Shown piece after piece: positions 46,714-57,879 of a stretch of 64,000 nucleotides of DNA. Source of the DNA: Dermanyssus gallinae (Eukaryota; Arthropoda; Arachnida; Mesostigmata; Dermanyssidae); the NCBI GenBank assembly GCA_003439945.1, contig QVRM01005963.1:1-64000 (forward strand). Reading direction: 5' to 3'. How positions within the stretch are numbered: position 1 is the stretch's first letter; each line of letters begins with the position of its first letter. Both the position numbers and the translations under genes were made by a program. The notes below the pieces were generated by a model that was not told the origin of the DNA, searched no databases, and saw only the letters and a program-made list of their open reading frames with translations.

Positions 46714-47109
46714 AGTATTGCTAAGCTCGGCTGACAAAATGAAACTAGATGTTGTTAGTTAGCACATTGCAAATTGTCATATGATTATGAAGAGCAAATG
46801 TTGCACATTTGAAAAAAAACGTATCATTACGCACTAGATATATAAAATAAGTACAAAAATGTTTTCTTATTTATTTATTATTGGGGTTAGCATAATATGA
46901 GACTTCTGATAATTTAAATTATGTGTCACAATTTTGGCTTCCTTAGGTATATTAAGGTAAAATTAGGTAGAAACATGCGAGATACGTGTGTCTACACACA
47001 ATATTTCCTTCCTTTGACAATGATGCTTGGATGTATCAGTGCAAAACCGTACACGGGCATTAGCCTTACGGAAAAAACAAATGAAGTTATGGTCATCGCA
47101 CATGTTATT
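46714..47109. other. AT-rich spacer, possible 3' UTR of the retroelement
   Basis: A 69-codon frame (46921-47130) is present but unrecognised. The stretch leads directly to a polyadenylation signal and A tract. Confidence 0.4.
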
Positions 47110-47145
47110 AATAAAACGCACTTATATTAAAAAAAAAAAAAAAAA
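47110..47145 (+). other. Poly(A) signal and A17 tail of a retroposed sequence
   Basis: AATAAA (47110-47115) is followed 13 bases later by 17 A (47129-47145), the mark of reverse-transcribed polyadenylated RNA. It could be the end of the ORF1 relic or of a separate retrocopy. No target duplication was found. Confidence 0.6.
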
Positions 47146-47209
47146 GTTCCTGTGTGTTCTCACTCTTATCGATTTGGAGTCGCATTTTTTAAACAAAAGA
47201 TGACGACAT

Positions 47210-48740
47210 CTTGTTCACAGATAAATTTGGTCCGGTCTACGACGTATTGACAGAGCTAGAGCAGTAAGGTGAACTTCGACAATACGTCAACAACTCAGAG
47301 CTGCTCCCCAGTCTCAAGTCATTTAATATTAGCCAGAGTCCCTAAAGATCAGTTAGACGCTTTTTTCGCTGTCGAGAGCCGTGGTCCTCCTGGTCGAGAT
47401 ATGCCACTACGGTAATGTAAATGAAGTGCGTTATGCAGCCGAAAGACTCAATCTGTTGACTCATTGCGTGACCGGTAGCAGACCCAAAGAGTCAGAAAAT
47501 ACCGATGCGTGCCCACTAATGGAGAAATTACCCGTTGGTCGAAGTAATTCATTACCTCACGGTACAGGGCCTGGCTCGTTCCCCCCCCCCCCCCCCCAGC
47601 GTTCACGTTCTGGACAACGTTACATTTTGATCGAACATATGTGCGGCTCCTCTTAGAGCCTCTGGTAAAGTTTAGAAAAGACGTCATATCCCGAACTTTG
47701 TACCTTCTCATATTCATGATGGATACTGTGAGCCCAATAGTTGGAATAAGATCGGAACACCTTGAGGCAGCGCGTGGCCTTATCAAGTTCACCGCAAGCG
47801 ACACTCAGATTGCAGCCCCTTCAGGAATGGCGCTGATGTAATTGAGCAGATTATCGGCAACGAGAACATAATCGACGCCGAGATTTTAGAGAAAATATGA
47901 GTTCTTTGTGAGGTCATGAAACATAAGCTGAGGATACCGACAAATTAGAAAGGCAAATGGCCGGCTACCGGCTTCGTTAAGGTCATTTGGAACTTTTTAC
48001 TGGTACTACCAGCATACCATCTCAGAGGACCCTTTCTGCACAAGGTCCGTGACATTGACGTCCGTGCAAAAGTGAAGCTATTCGTTCTCACGAGCGAATA
48101 CTTCCGGAGTAGCCTCCACAAACAGTCAATGTACGTACTCGTAAGGAACGTGTGCGATGCGTGCTTATGGAATATGCGCAAATGCTACGTCCCACACCTT
48201 TCAGTGTTTCCGAAGCTGTACCGCAGACTGATCGAAGTGTTTGATTTCCCGGCGGCCTGAAAATCCGGTCCTGGCGTACATTTTTTCGCCAAGCGCTAGC
48301 AATCATTGATACTCAGTGACTTGCTGAGGAAATTGCCTTGATCAAGGAGCGAGCGGATCTCGATAAAACGCTCTTCGTGATCGCTTATGTGGCGGGGATC
48401 GGTCAGCCTCTGGACGTCGAGCCGGTGCAGCCCTGTTGGGCGCTGATGCCGGGGCATTTGCCCTGGAAGGCCATAGAACTAGTACGCAGGCGCTACTCCT
48501 CCGGAAATTCCCCGTGGTGCCCTAGTCCCTTCGGCGTCCCCACTGGCTCGTCATCTGTGCTGCGCACTGGATGTCAAGCCGTCGGAATTGCGGCAACTTG
48601 AACTACCTTCATCGATGATCAAGTCGCCACCGTCGCTGCGCTGCCTTGCGGCCATGACGTGTCCGCGTCTACTTCGAGCTGTGTTGCAAGAAAAGCTGCC
48701 GGCGAGCCTTGTGTTCACGGAATACGCCCACCCGAGCAGC
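47210..48740 (+). pseudogene. Decayed coding-like stretch of unknown identity
   Basis: Plus-strand segments of protein-like composition alternate between frames and are broken by stops. They include LFTDKFGPVYDVLTELEQ at about 47210; ERLNLLTHCVTGSRPKE near 47440; EPLVKFRKDVISRTLYLLIF near 47655; the 62 codons from 48072 (for example RKCYVPHLSVFPKLYRRLIE); and KERADLDKTLFVIAYVAGIG near 48343. Simple repeats are scarce here except a C17 run (47581-47597). The pattern suggests a pseudogene or ancient element spanning over 1.4 kb, directly after a poly(A) tail. I do not recognise the family, and the frame changes prevent a reliable reading. Confidence 0.45.
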
Positions 48741-48749
48741 CTCCGTGAT

Positions 48750-49276
48750 GATAGGCATTGAACAAAAAGTTAAGAAAAAATATATAGTGTACATATATAT
48801 TATTTTGGATAACTTCAAACTCAAAATGACTGCTTATAACGGCGTGGGTAATAACAAATTGGCCAGATTGCTAGCCACCAACTAGGTATGCCAACATTGG
48901 CGATACATGGAAGAGACTGAACAGTGAAACAATTTATGCAACTGATTACACAAGACCAAATAACCATAAGCACACTCAACTGTTAGCCGCAAGCGTAAAT
49001 TAGTATACAAAGGTGATGTGATGCGATGGAGAAGATATATAATACTAAACTGTAAAGTGTTGTAGATTGGAAGGGTCACGGTGCTAAAACTGCATGCAGA
49101 GATAATTGTTCTTGTTACTCCAGATTGTAAAATTGAACTACCTGCGTAATGATAAATCAATATCGCCTCGATTATACTACTTACTATGTGAATAAATTAA
49201 AACGTGTTTAATATTCTAAGTAAACTGTTTCTTCTCCTGAATTGCCATCTAAACATTTTCTGGAGTATATATATAA

Positions 49277-49313
<37 letters not shown>

Positions 49314-50089
49314 TTTACAGCTAGATATAATTCTATTGACCTTAAATGATCCCCTTGTTGCACGCCCGTTATGAAAGATACTTTTTTGCACCTCGTAGAA
49401 AGCTTGGGAGAGTATCTCTAATGTAAATCTAATTAAGTAAGCCTAATGCACATAACGGGTAGTATTAATGGTGTTCCAAAAGTATGACTTAACGTTTCCA
49501 GCTGGTATTGAGGACGCAGAAGCTCTGGTAGCATGAATAGTAACTTTTCTGGTATTTCATTCACCAAATTCGAATTATACTAACATTTGGCTAGGCAGCT
49601 GTGTGAAGACCACTACCGATGTATCTGTGTACATAACCGCCGTTTAAGCCGGCATCAAGTCGGCGGACTTGTCACGGGACTCTTTGGCATCAAACATTTT
49701 TGAAATCCTTGTTGCAAACTTATAAAATTAACCGTAACTAAACGGGATCAGCATCCTACAAAATAGTAGTCAGAAACTAGCCACTTTTCAGCAATCCAGA
49801 AAAGTGCCCGATTGCAGAATGGCATCCGCCATTTCCACAGAAATGCTTCAGTGTCTCAATTATTTGGGTATGGCGTCGCTCTGACACAGAAAATAATGTA
49901 GTGATGGTCCAAAAGGTCCTGGATGGTGGCATCACGGTGTACAAGCCAACCTGTTATCCTGGACAGTAGGGTACCACGGAGCCATGGATCTAAGGCATTT
50001 ACAAATCAGCCCGCCCCGACGTTAGACTTAACACTACATTTTAACGCATCTATAAACATAGATTTTGTTCTAGCGTTAAAGCCCCCCCA

Positions 50090-50120
<31 letters not shown>

Positions 50121-51735
50121 TGCATAACGAGAACACTCGGGCACGACTTCAAACAAACAGAATGTAGTACGCGTATACAATCAAAGGTGACAAGGAAAAT
50201 AAAAGAACGTTTCTATTATCTTTTCTTAAATTATTAGTATGTTATGCCTGCTGTCATTGTTGTCGTCAACAAGAGTTGCTGTTTAAATGAAGTTTTATTA
50301 AGCGCTCGTACCACAGCTCGTACCGTGTTCTCGAGTTTATCAACAACGACAGCTTTGAGCTGACTTTGAGCGAGAAGAAGAAGAGGCCAGCGGCAAAAAG
50401 TCAGGCTAGATTTGCGCAATATTTGTGCAGACTTGCGCTGTAGCGTACAGAGTGGGCGGCAACACGCCTCGCATCCTCCTTCTCGACGGCTCCCCTCTCC
50501 TCCAGCATATAGAGCCAGCCTGCTCGTTGAAAAGCAACATCGACAGTCCGTAAAGGAAAAACTGACAAGCCATGGCCGTTATTCCCACCAAACAAAGCAT
50601 CGCACCCCCGTTTTCCCTGACACTACTGCTCACACCACATACACCCCGACGAGACACAAATGAACGGAATGAAAACACAAAAATATCGACTCGCCAAATA
50701 CTGGCGTGGTAAAGGGCCGGTTGTTATTCAAACGCTGTTCAAACAACCCCCGTCTCGTCGTTAAATGGCTGGTTTGGCGAGTCGGAAACGCCGCATCATC
50801 GCAATGCATACGCACCAAAAACACGTCAAACAGCAAAAACCGGATGTCTGTTCAGATGTCGGTCGGCATCTAACGAGTTGATAACGCTGCTAACAGCACC
50901 CCATTGCACTCGTCTCGGCCCCGAAACGGTAATGGGTGTGAAAATGAATCGCCGATTAGGAATGGCGTTGTGCGTTGGTCGTGAAGTCGGGCTGCGATCT
51001 GCTGCTGCGGCAGCAGCTGAACTTTGCAAGGGGTTTTGCAATCCTCAAAACCGTTTATCTACATGTTTATCTAGTGGCCGTCCGTTTACCCAATGATGCT
51101 GATTGCGTCCCGTAAGTGGCATAGGGTTAGTTTATGTTTGGCCACTTTTGTTCAAGCGGCCCTCTGGTTCGTGTTTAAAACAGCAGCATACTGTCGGAAC
51201 TGGAATGAGCATACATATATTGGGTGCGTTTCCTGCGTTCCCTAGCAACGACAACAACAAATATAACGGTAAGAGCAATCGACAGTAATAACTATCACCA
51301 ATGCAGCAGCAACAACAACAACAACAACAAGTTCGGGATACCCCGTTCCGATAAACAGCAAAACGAGGTAACAGACAAATAGGTACACATGTGCTCCTAG
51401 AGAACAGTTAGAGAACAGTACATCATCATCACACATTGCTGCTAATCGGCAGTCCAAATAACAGAAGCTTGTGTAACATCTAGGGCCTCTGCCGGTATTG
51501 CTATCCACACGGTAGCTTAAGCGTCAAGAGGAGTAACAGCAACAATAATGATAATAATGATATCAACAATTATGTGATAAACAAGTTCGGCGACAGGAGC
51601 AACAGTCGATGAAAAGAAAAATACTAAAAACAACAGCAATAACAACAACAATATATTACTTCTACTACTACTACCATAAATAATCTTAACTTCGGTCATT
51701 GTTGCCGTTTTAACGGGTATTGCTGAATCACAAGC
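48750..51735. other. No gene recognised; (TA)n arrays
   Basis: TA arrays at 49265-49310 and 50099-50121 (the latter after a C7-A9 tract) and CAA triplets at 51306-51331. The stretch 49540-50080 has few repeats but no recognisable frame. Confidence 0.5.
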
Positions 51736-51737
51736 AT

Positions 51738-51840
51738 TTGTTGTTGTCGCCGCTAATGTTGTTGATGTTGTTGTTGTTGTCGCCGCTAATGTTGTTGATG
51801 TTGTTGTTGTTGTCGCCGCTAATGTTGTTGTTGTTGTTAC
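51738..51840. repeat. 33-bp tandem repeat, about three copies
   Basis: The unit TCGCCGCTAATG + TTGTTGATG + TTG triplets starts at about 51747, 51780 and 51813, exactly 33 bases apart. It is a minisatellite that has grown from a TTG triplet array. Confidence 0.92.
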
Positions 51841-53336
51841 TGTGTTTATTGTTGTAACTGGTGCTGCCGACCGCCATTTATGCTCTGCTCAGTTAGCTAA
51901 CAGCTAATTAGCAACTTGATAAGCTGCTATTCCGCGTCTTATCTGGAGCTTGACAACATTTCACACCGCGCCATTGCCGCGTGGCCGCTGCTGCTGCAGG
52001 CTCCGCAATTTAACAGACCCCGTCTCTCCCGTCTCGTAAATTACGAGGGCACTTCGCGGCACTGAACAACCTGCAAAACGAATCAAATACTTTGGAAGCT
52101 GGTTGGCGCCATCGTTCGGAATTGCGCCAACATCAATGCAGTAAATCTCGTAACATCACTGAGATATGCGGCGCGCGGGGACACGTATTAGCGTCAACGA
52201 TTGTACGCGACTGTCCCCCTCCGCCCTTCTTTCGGCTGGTCCTCGACGGAATTGGACGAATTGGACAGAGACCGAAGTTGTTGATATGCATTGAGTCAAG
52301 CCGCCAGAGACCGAGCTTGTTGATACGCGACCAACATTCGTTCATCGTCATTCTATTTAATTGTTCGTTGATTAGGCCATTTCTTTCGGCCTCCCTAGCA
52401 CGTCGAGCGTCGAACCACGGCCAGCTGCCGAGGCCTGCCAATGAGCCATTCGATTACAATACATCGAGCAAACCTCTGTTTTTCTGCATTAGCTCTCGTT
52501 CAGTCGTGCACATATAATCGTATGTAAGCTGAATAACGATAAACCCTACCCCACTGAGCCGTAACGATGCTCTTAAACGAAGGTAGGGAAGCCGGATGGA
52601 AGGGAGTTCTGTTAAGGTCCATGCAACTTTTCGCCCTTTAATCGTCATACACCAGGGCATTAAATAGAGCGATTGAACTAATGCCGCCAACTGTAGGCTC
52701 ACTTTAATAAACTAAGGTTTACTGTCGTTGATGCTAAAACAATGACTGCCGATTGTCTCAAATGGAATTTGCGCTAAGATGGAGAGCGGTGCAACGCGGT
52801 GCCTTATTTTCGAAAAACAGCCGATATGTGCTAGAAGTTGAGCACACGTTCCTCCCACGGCGCTATCATCTTACTCCTAAGGAGTGGCGAAATGATTAGC
52901 GCTAGGCCTTATCCTATAAGCAATGTGTGACTTCATTATAAAATAAACAATATATGTTTTTTGCGGACGTAAGCTACAGCGACTTTGCAAGCACACTCAC
53001 ACATGTGTTAAAAAAAACTCTAGCCATACCTAAGCTTCGTGTTGCCAGAGATTTTGACATTGTTCTTTCTAATGAGTTTACGTTTCGGAATCACGCAATG
53101 CATCTTGCACGATATATCTTTGATATTTGTGTTCTGCTGTATATAGTAGTCTACAAATCGTGTGCGTAGTACTGCTTTACTAGAGAATGCCTACTGCCAT
53201 TCGATCCTGAATTTTTAAGCGAGCGTTGAAATTTACTGACTAACTTGGCTTAAGGAATGAAACCGGAAATCCTAGCTTGTTTGTAAAAAAAAACATTCAT
53301 AAGCAATAGCTTTCGCAACATATTGAGGAACATTTA

Positions 53337-53374
<38 letters not shown>

Positions 53375-53640
53375 ATGAACTGCGCCGACCGCGAGTAACT
53401 GAGTAACAAACAAACAAAGTAAGTCCGCAGACGAATCTTCTAAAATGCTCGCCCAACAAGAACGACGCCGACGACCATAACGACTTGGGCATCTTGAGCC
53501 GCCATTGAAGTTCGTTTGGCGCCACCGTTTTACAGAGCCAAAGTCTGGCGTCGTCCATCGTCAACCAGAGCTCGCGTACAAAGAAGACGGCCGCCCCGCT
53601 ACTAACCGCTCAGGAAGGACAGGCCACACACAAACAACAC
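51841..53640. other. No gene recognised; short duplication and (TA)n
   Basis: AGAGACCGA(A/G)(G/C)TTGTTGATA occurs twice, 38 bases apart (about 52267 and 52305). A TA array lies at 53338-53372. A 141-codon frame (52092-52517, TTG start) has no recognisable domain. Confidence 0.5.
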
Positions 53641-53646
53641 GACAAA

Positions 53647-53737
53647 AATCATCACCATTACAAATCATCATCACCATTACAAATCATCATCACCATTACA
53701 AATCATCATCACCATTACAAATCATCATCACCATCAC
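53647..53737. repeat. 19-bp tandem repeat, nearly five copies
   Basis: The unit CCATTACAAATCATCATCA repeats with an exact period of 19 bases (CCATTA at 53655, 53674, 53693 and 53712). Confidence 0.95.
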
Positions 53738-53796
53738 CACCAGAAGCATGAGCGCTAAAACTACGATGAGATAAAGCGGGACAGAATAAACGCCAA

Positions 53797-53890
53797 ACAA
53801 CAACAACAACAGCAACAACAACAACAACAACAGCAACAACAACAACAACAGCAACAACAACAACAACCACCACCACAACAACAATAACAG
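53797..53890. repeat. (CAA)n with regular CAG interruptions
   Basis: CAA triplets interrupted by CAG roughly every 18 to 21 bases, so a higher-order period is present. Confidence 0.92.
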
Positions 53891-54163
53891 CAACCACAAA
53901 TTAGTACCAATCTCCGTCTACTCGCTGCGTGGGAGAAGCATAAGCGTATTTTGTTTGGCCAACGCCGTCACCATCTTCATGGCTAGCTTCTTGATGCTGA
54001 AGCCATCGTTGTAATGATAGGCTACAATGCACACACAAGCGACGCGACACGACGCTGCGAACTCCGCGACTGAGCGACGTACGAAGCGACGTACATACAG
54101 ACTTGACGTCGCGCGGCTTGGAATGAAATCGACGACGACGTCAAGAACAACAGTGGCGCTGTT

Positions 54164-54470
54164 GTGGCAATAGTACAAACAACTCATCATAACTTATACA
54201 ACAACAACAATCATGCTAATGAAGATATTCCACTTCGTAACAAGGGCCAGGCTGAATATACGTATAATTATCTGCGGCCACCGTCGACTATTACGGCCCA
54301 TCATGATCGACCACGGCATGTGGTTAGAGTTCTAGCTGAAAAAACATTGTGTTTGAGCCAGTCATATATAGCAAACCAACGCATTCAAATACGCCGCTGC
54401 AAACTGAGAGTGCCAATTGTGCGAATTGTATCTACAGCGCTGAAAGAGAGAACCAAACACGATCGCAGAC
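54164..54470 (+). other. Weak exon candidate with a strong splice-donor match
   Basis: An open frame without simple repeats after its start ends at CGCAGAC|GTAAGTAAT, a near-consensus 5' splice site at 54471. It contains basic segments such as IANQRIQIRRCKLRVPIVRI. No acceptor or homology could be confirmed, so it may be chance. Confidence 0.2.
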
Positions 54471-54479
54471 GTAAGTAAT

Positions 54480-57400
54480 GCTCGCTTAACAATGACGCTC
54501 GGATACATGCTACATTTGCTTCTCAGCCAGACCATATCCAATAATTTTGTGATAATTTCGAAATTATTTGAAACGACTACTAAAACAAATATGAAAAATA
54601 TCTGCTCGGAAATGTTGTTGGTTTTAGTGGCTTTCAACGAATCTATCTAGAGGACTTATCTAGCGATTGCGCTAGCAAGATTTACGATATCGACGTAGAG
54701 GGTCCAATGTCGTGTGTGCGAAACAAAAAAAACAATTTGTCTTTTAATCGTCGCTAGAATATTAAAGCATTAAGCAGCAAGCTCGTGTGCCAGTGAAACA
54801 TATGTTTGAGAACCATCGAATGAAGATCTTGTATCCAGTCCTTATCGCCACCATCATACATCATCATAGCGGTGATGTACTTAAAATGAAAGATGGTAGG
54901 TTTGATGACGTGACATCAATATTTCAACAGTACTCATAACAGGAGAAACATTACTCCCACTCAAATTGTTATGCCCACGCACATCAAATGGTCTTCAGCA
55001 TGGGTTTTAGTGACGTCTAATCGAGCACAATGATCACTAGCGCACATTTGAGTGCATATAACGACTTCTAAAAACTACGTCACTAGTCAACGTGTTAGCG
55101 TGTTGTTATTTAGAGATTTTTTAATCTCACAAAGGCGCCAAAGACATCCCAGCTAGAATTGCGCGTAAAACAGTTTAAATCAAATCCCCAAACGAACTAC
55201 TTGAGCAATCTAGAAGTCTACTGAGGATTCGAAAAGTAAAATGATATAACCACAATAGCATCGATTATTAGGAAGAATCTGATTTTTCAAATTTGGCCCT
55301 GGCCCTTACTTGACCCGTTCTGCGTTCAACCGACAATTGCGTAAGGCGTTTTATTAACTATTAAATCAAAGATATTTATAACCATATATTACCGGTAAAA
55401 CGTCGTATACATTTATGCATGAGGGAAAGTCACATCTGCAGCAGCAGCAGCCGCACTAACGCACGGTACGCATTCGGGACTTCGAATTACTATGCGTTTG
55501 CTGCCGCTGTTGCTGCTGCTGCTGCCATAAAGCAAATTAGACTCTCTGTTTTATTAGCGAGATGATGACTGCCTCCTCAATTACTGTCTCCCTTCATTAG
55601 GCCCATCCAGTTAACTTACTCTTCGCTGAGCTCTAAACGAATCAAAATCCGAAAGGGTAAGATACGAGCGGTGGGAGGCAGTGGCGGTGCCCGTGGAGCC
55701 TTCCAACCATGCTAATTCCCGCACATTGCCGCCGGTCGATAGCAAATTTCGTTTTAAATTTTGCCCCTCAGCAGCAGCAGCAGCTGCAGCCGTCGTGGTA
55801 GTAAGAACGGTGGCCACAACGGTGGTTCGTTGTCTGTTCGGCGAGGATGAAAGATGCCTTCGATAAAGCGCCACTCACGACTGTGACGACGACGACGACG
55901 ACAACAACAACGACGACATCACTAACAGCATCAATAACAACATCAACAACAACAACATCGACAACAATATCGACAACAACATCGACAACAACAGCAACGA
56001 CGGGCACAACGATGCTCTTCGTACTGTGGGGACCAAACCATACAAGAGTGGCTGCAAGATGATGATGGACAATTGCTCTCCCCTTCCCTCCTCCTCCTGA
56101 TACCTAATTCCTCCTCTCGACCTCCCAAAGGAGCACTCGTTTCTGCGTGCCGAGGCCGTCCAGCGGAAAACGGCGGCATACGGTTGCGTGTAGAGAGAGA
56201 GAGAAAAAATGTGCTTGTTTTTTTGTGCTCGCCGTCCATGAATTCTATCAACGTAACGTAACAGCTAGATGAAAATATCGACACCCACGTGCGTGCCGCA
56301 GGAGGTAAGAACGTGGTGCTACCACGTAAGCAGTCGCGCCGAAATCGTCGTCCGACAACTTTTTTCCGCCAACCACTCGTCGCGACTACCGCGCAAGTTG
56401 TACTGCTGATTTGGTTGTTGTGGTCGTCGTCGTCATCGCCGTAGTAGTAGAAATTTCTCTCGCGTAAGTTTTGGAGTGAATAAGATAACGCTCCTAGGTG
56501 GGCTGACTTTTTATCTTCCTTGATTTTCTTCTGTTTTCCTCCTTATTTCTTCTCTCGTTTATTGGGTCTGCTTCTTGTTAAAGAACAAGTATACTTACAT
56601 AATGGTTCTGTCCACTGTGCGCGAGGTTGTGCCTGCCGCACAAAGAGGCCGAGTGTCGACGATCGCCGGGATCAAATCGACTGACCAACCGTCAGATAGA
56701 TGGACAAGAGCCATAGCGCTGGCCTTGTGGCCCGGCCCAGTCTCGTCCAGCCCGCCGCGCACCAAAGGCCGGCGAAGCATCATCCGACGATAGTGTGACA
56801 ACAGCGCGAACCAGCGCGGCCGTCAGTATAACTGGTTGACTGATGGCACACGATGGGATCATGCAGGGACTATCTATACGTAGGTAGCTAAATAGGTATG
56901 TAAGTCTGTAGCTAAATAACTAGCCAGGTACAAGCTATGAAACACAATCGGCAGTCGGCGGTAGGGGGCCGAAAGGGACGATGGTCCCGATATTGCGTCC
57001 CATTGATGATGATGATGATGATCACACAACGTAAACCCCCCTGCCCATGCGACTGTTGTTACTACAATGCTTACTACGATCGATATTGTTGCTGTTTTAA
57101 CAGCTGCCCTCGCTAGCATACAGACTACGACTGGTACAGTATACAGTAAACAGAACTGCTAGAGTTACGGATTGAGTCGACTAGCGTCGTCTGGCAAGCA
57201 GACAAAAAAGGATCGCGCCGTTTGCGGGCCGGGGGGGAGGAGGCGTTGGGAGCGAGAAGTAAGAGAAACCAAGGCAAATACAAAACGAGAGAGAGAGTAA
57301 GGTAGAAGGGCAGAAAACATAGAGAGCAGAGGAGCAGAAACAAGAGGGGATATAGAGAGAGAGAGAAAGCAGGACAGACGCAAAGTCAAGCGGCATCAAC

Positions 57401-57575
57401 GCCGACGACGACGGAGATGGCAGGCAAAGCGCAGCAAGCAGTAAAACGGTGCAGGAGAAGGATGAGGAAGAGAAATGCGCGCGCGGGCGAATTCAAAGGG
57501 CCACTGTGCCTTCAGTCGTCCATCAAAGAGCTAATTGCATTAATAACTCTTGATAACTAACTTAATATACGCTCA
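54480..57575. other. No gene recognised; CAA/CGA array at 55878-56010
   Basis: CAG triplets near 55437-55452 and 55771-55785, ACG/CAA/ATC triplets at 55878-56010, GA-rich 57289-57366, and ATG/GAT triplets at 57005-57022. No domain is recognised. Confidence 0.5.
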
Positions 57576-57610
57576 GTAATGCTTGTCGACGTTGCTTTCC
57601 CCCCTTCGCC

Positions 57611-57877
57611 ATGGCCGGCAGCCGAACCCCCAACTCCAGTGACGAGGCCGCTCGGGGCCATCGGGCCCGGCGCGGCCACCCATCATACACTCAGCTCACG
57701 GTGTCGTTTCTCCAGCCGGCAACAACTCCAGATCTCCCCCAGACAGACAAATCGAGAGAGACACCCACACTCCGGCACGCACTCGCAGTATATCGCCCTC
57801 ACTCACTTCAAGCATATATGAGCGCATGTACATACGTATATATATATATATATATACGCAGACCTCTATGCACGTGA
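57611..57877 (+). other. Weak first-exon candidate in strong initiation context
   Basis: The frame starts in CGCCATGGCC, an almost ideal Kozak context, and reads MAGSRTPNSSDEAARGHRAR before running into a (TA)n array at 57838-57855. The protein is Ser/Pro/Arg-rich and unrecognised. Only the first ~60 codons could be real, joined to a distant exon. No donor site stands out. Confidence 0.2.
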
Positions 57878-57879
57878 AC

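Noticed and set aside
51301..51331. CRISPR-like repetition in CAA arrays
   Set aside because: No repeat-spacer alternation; only triplet slippage, in a eukaryotic context.
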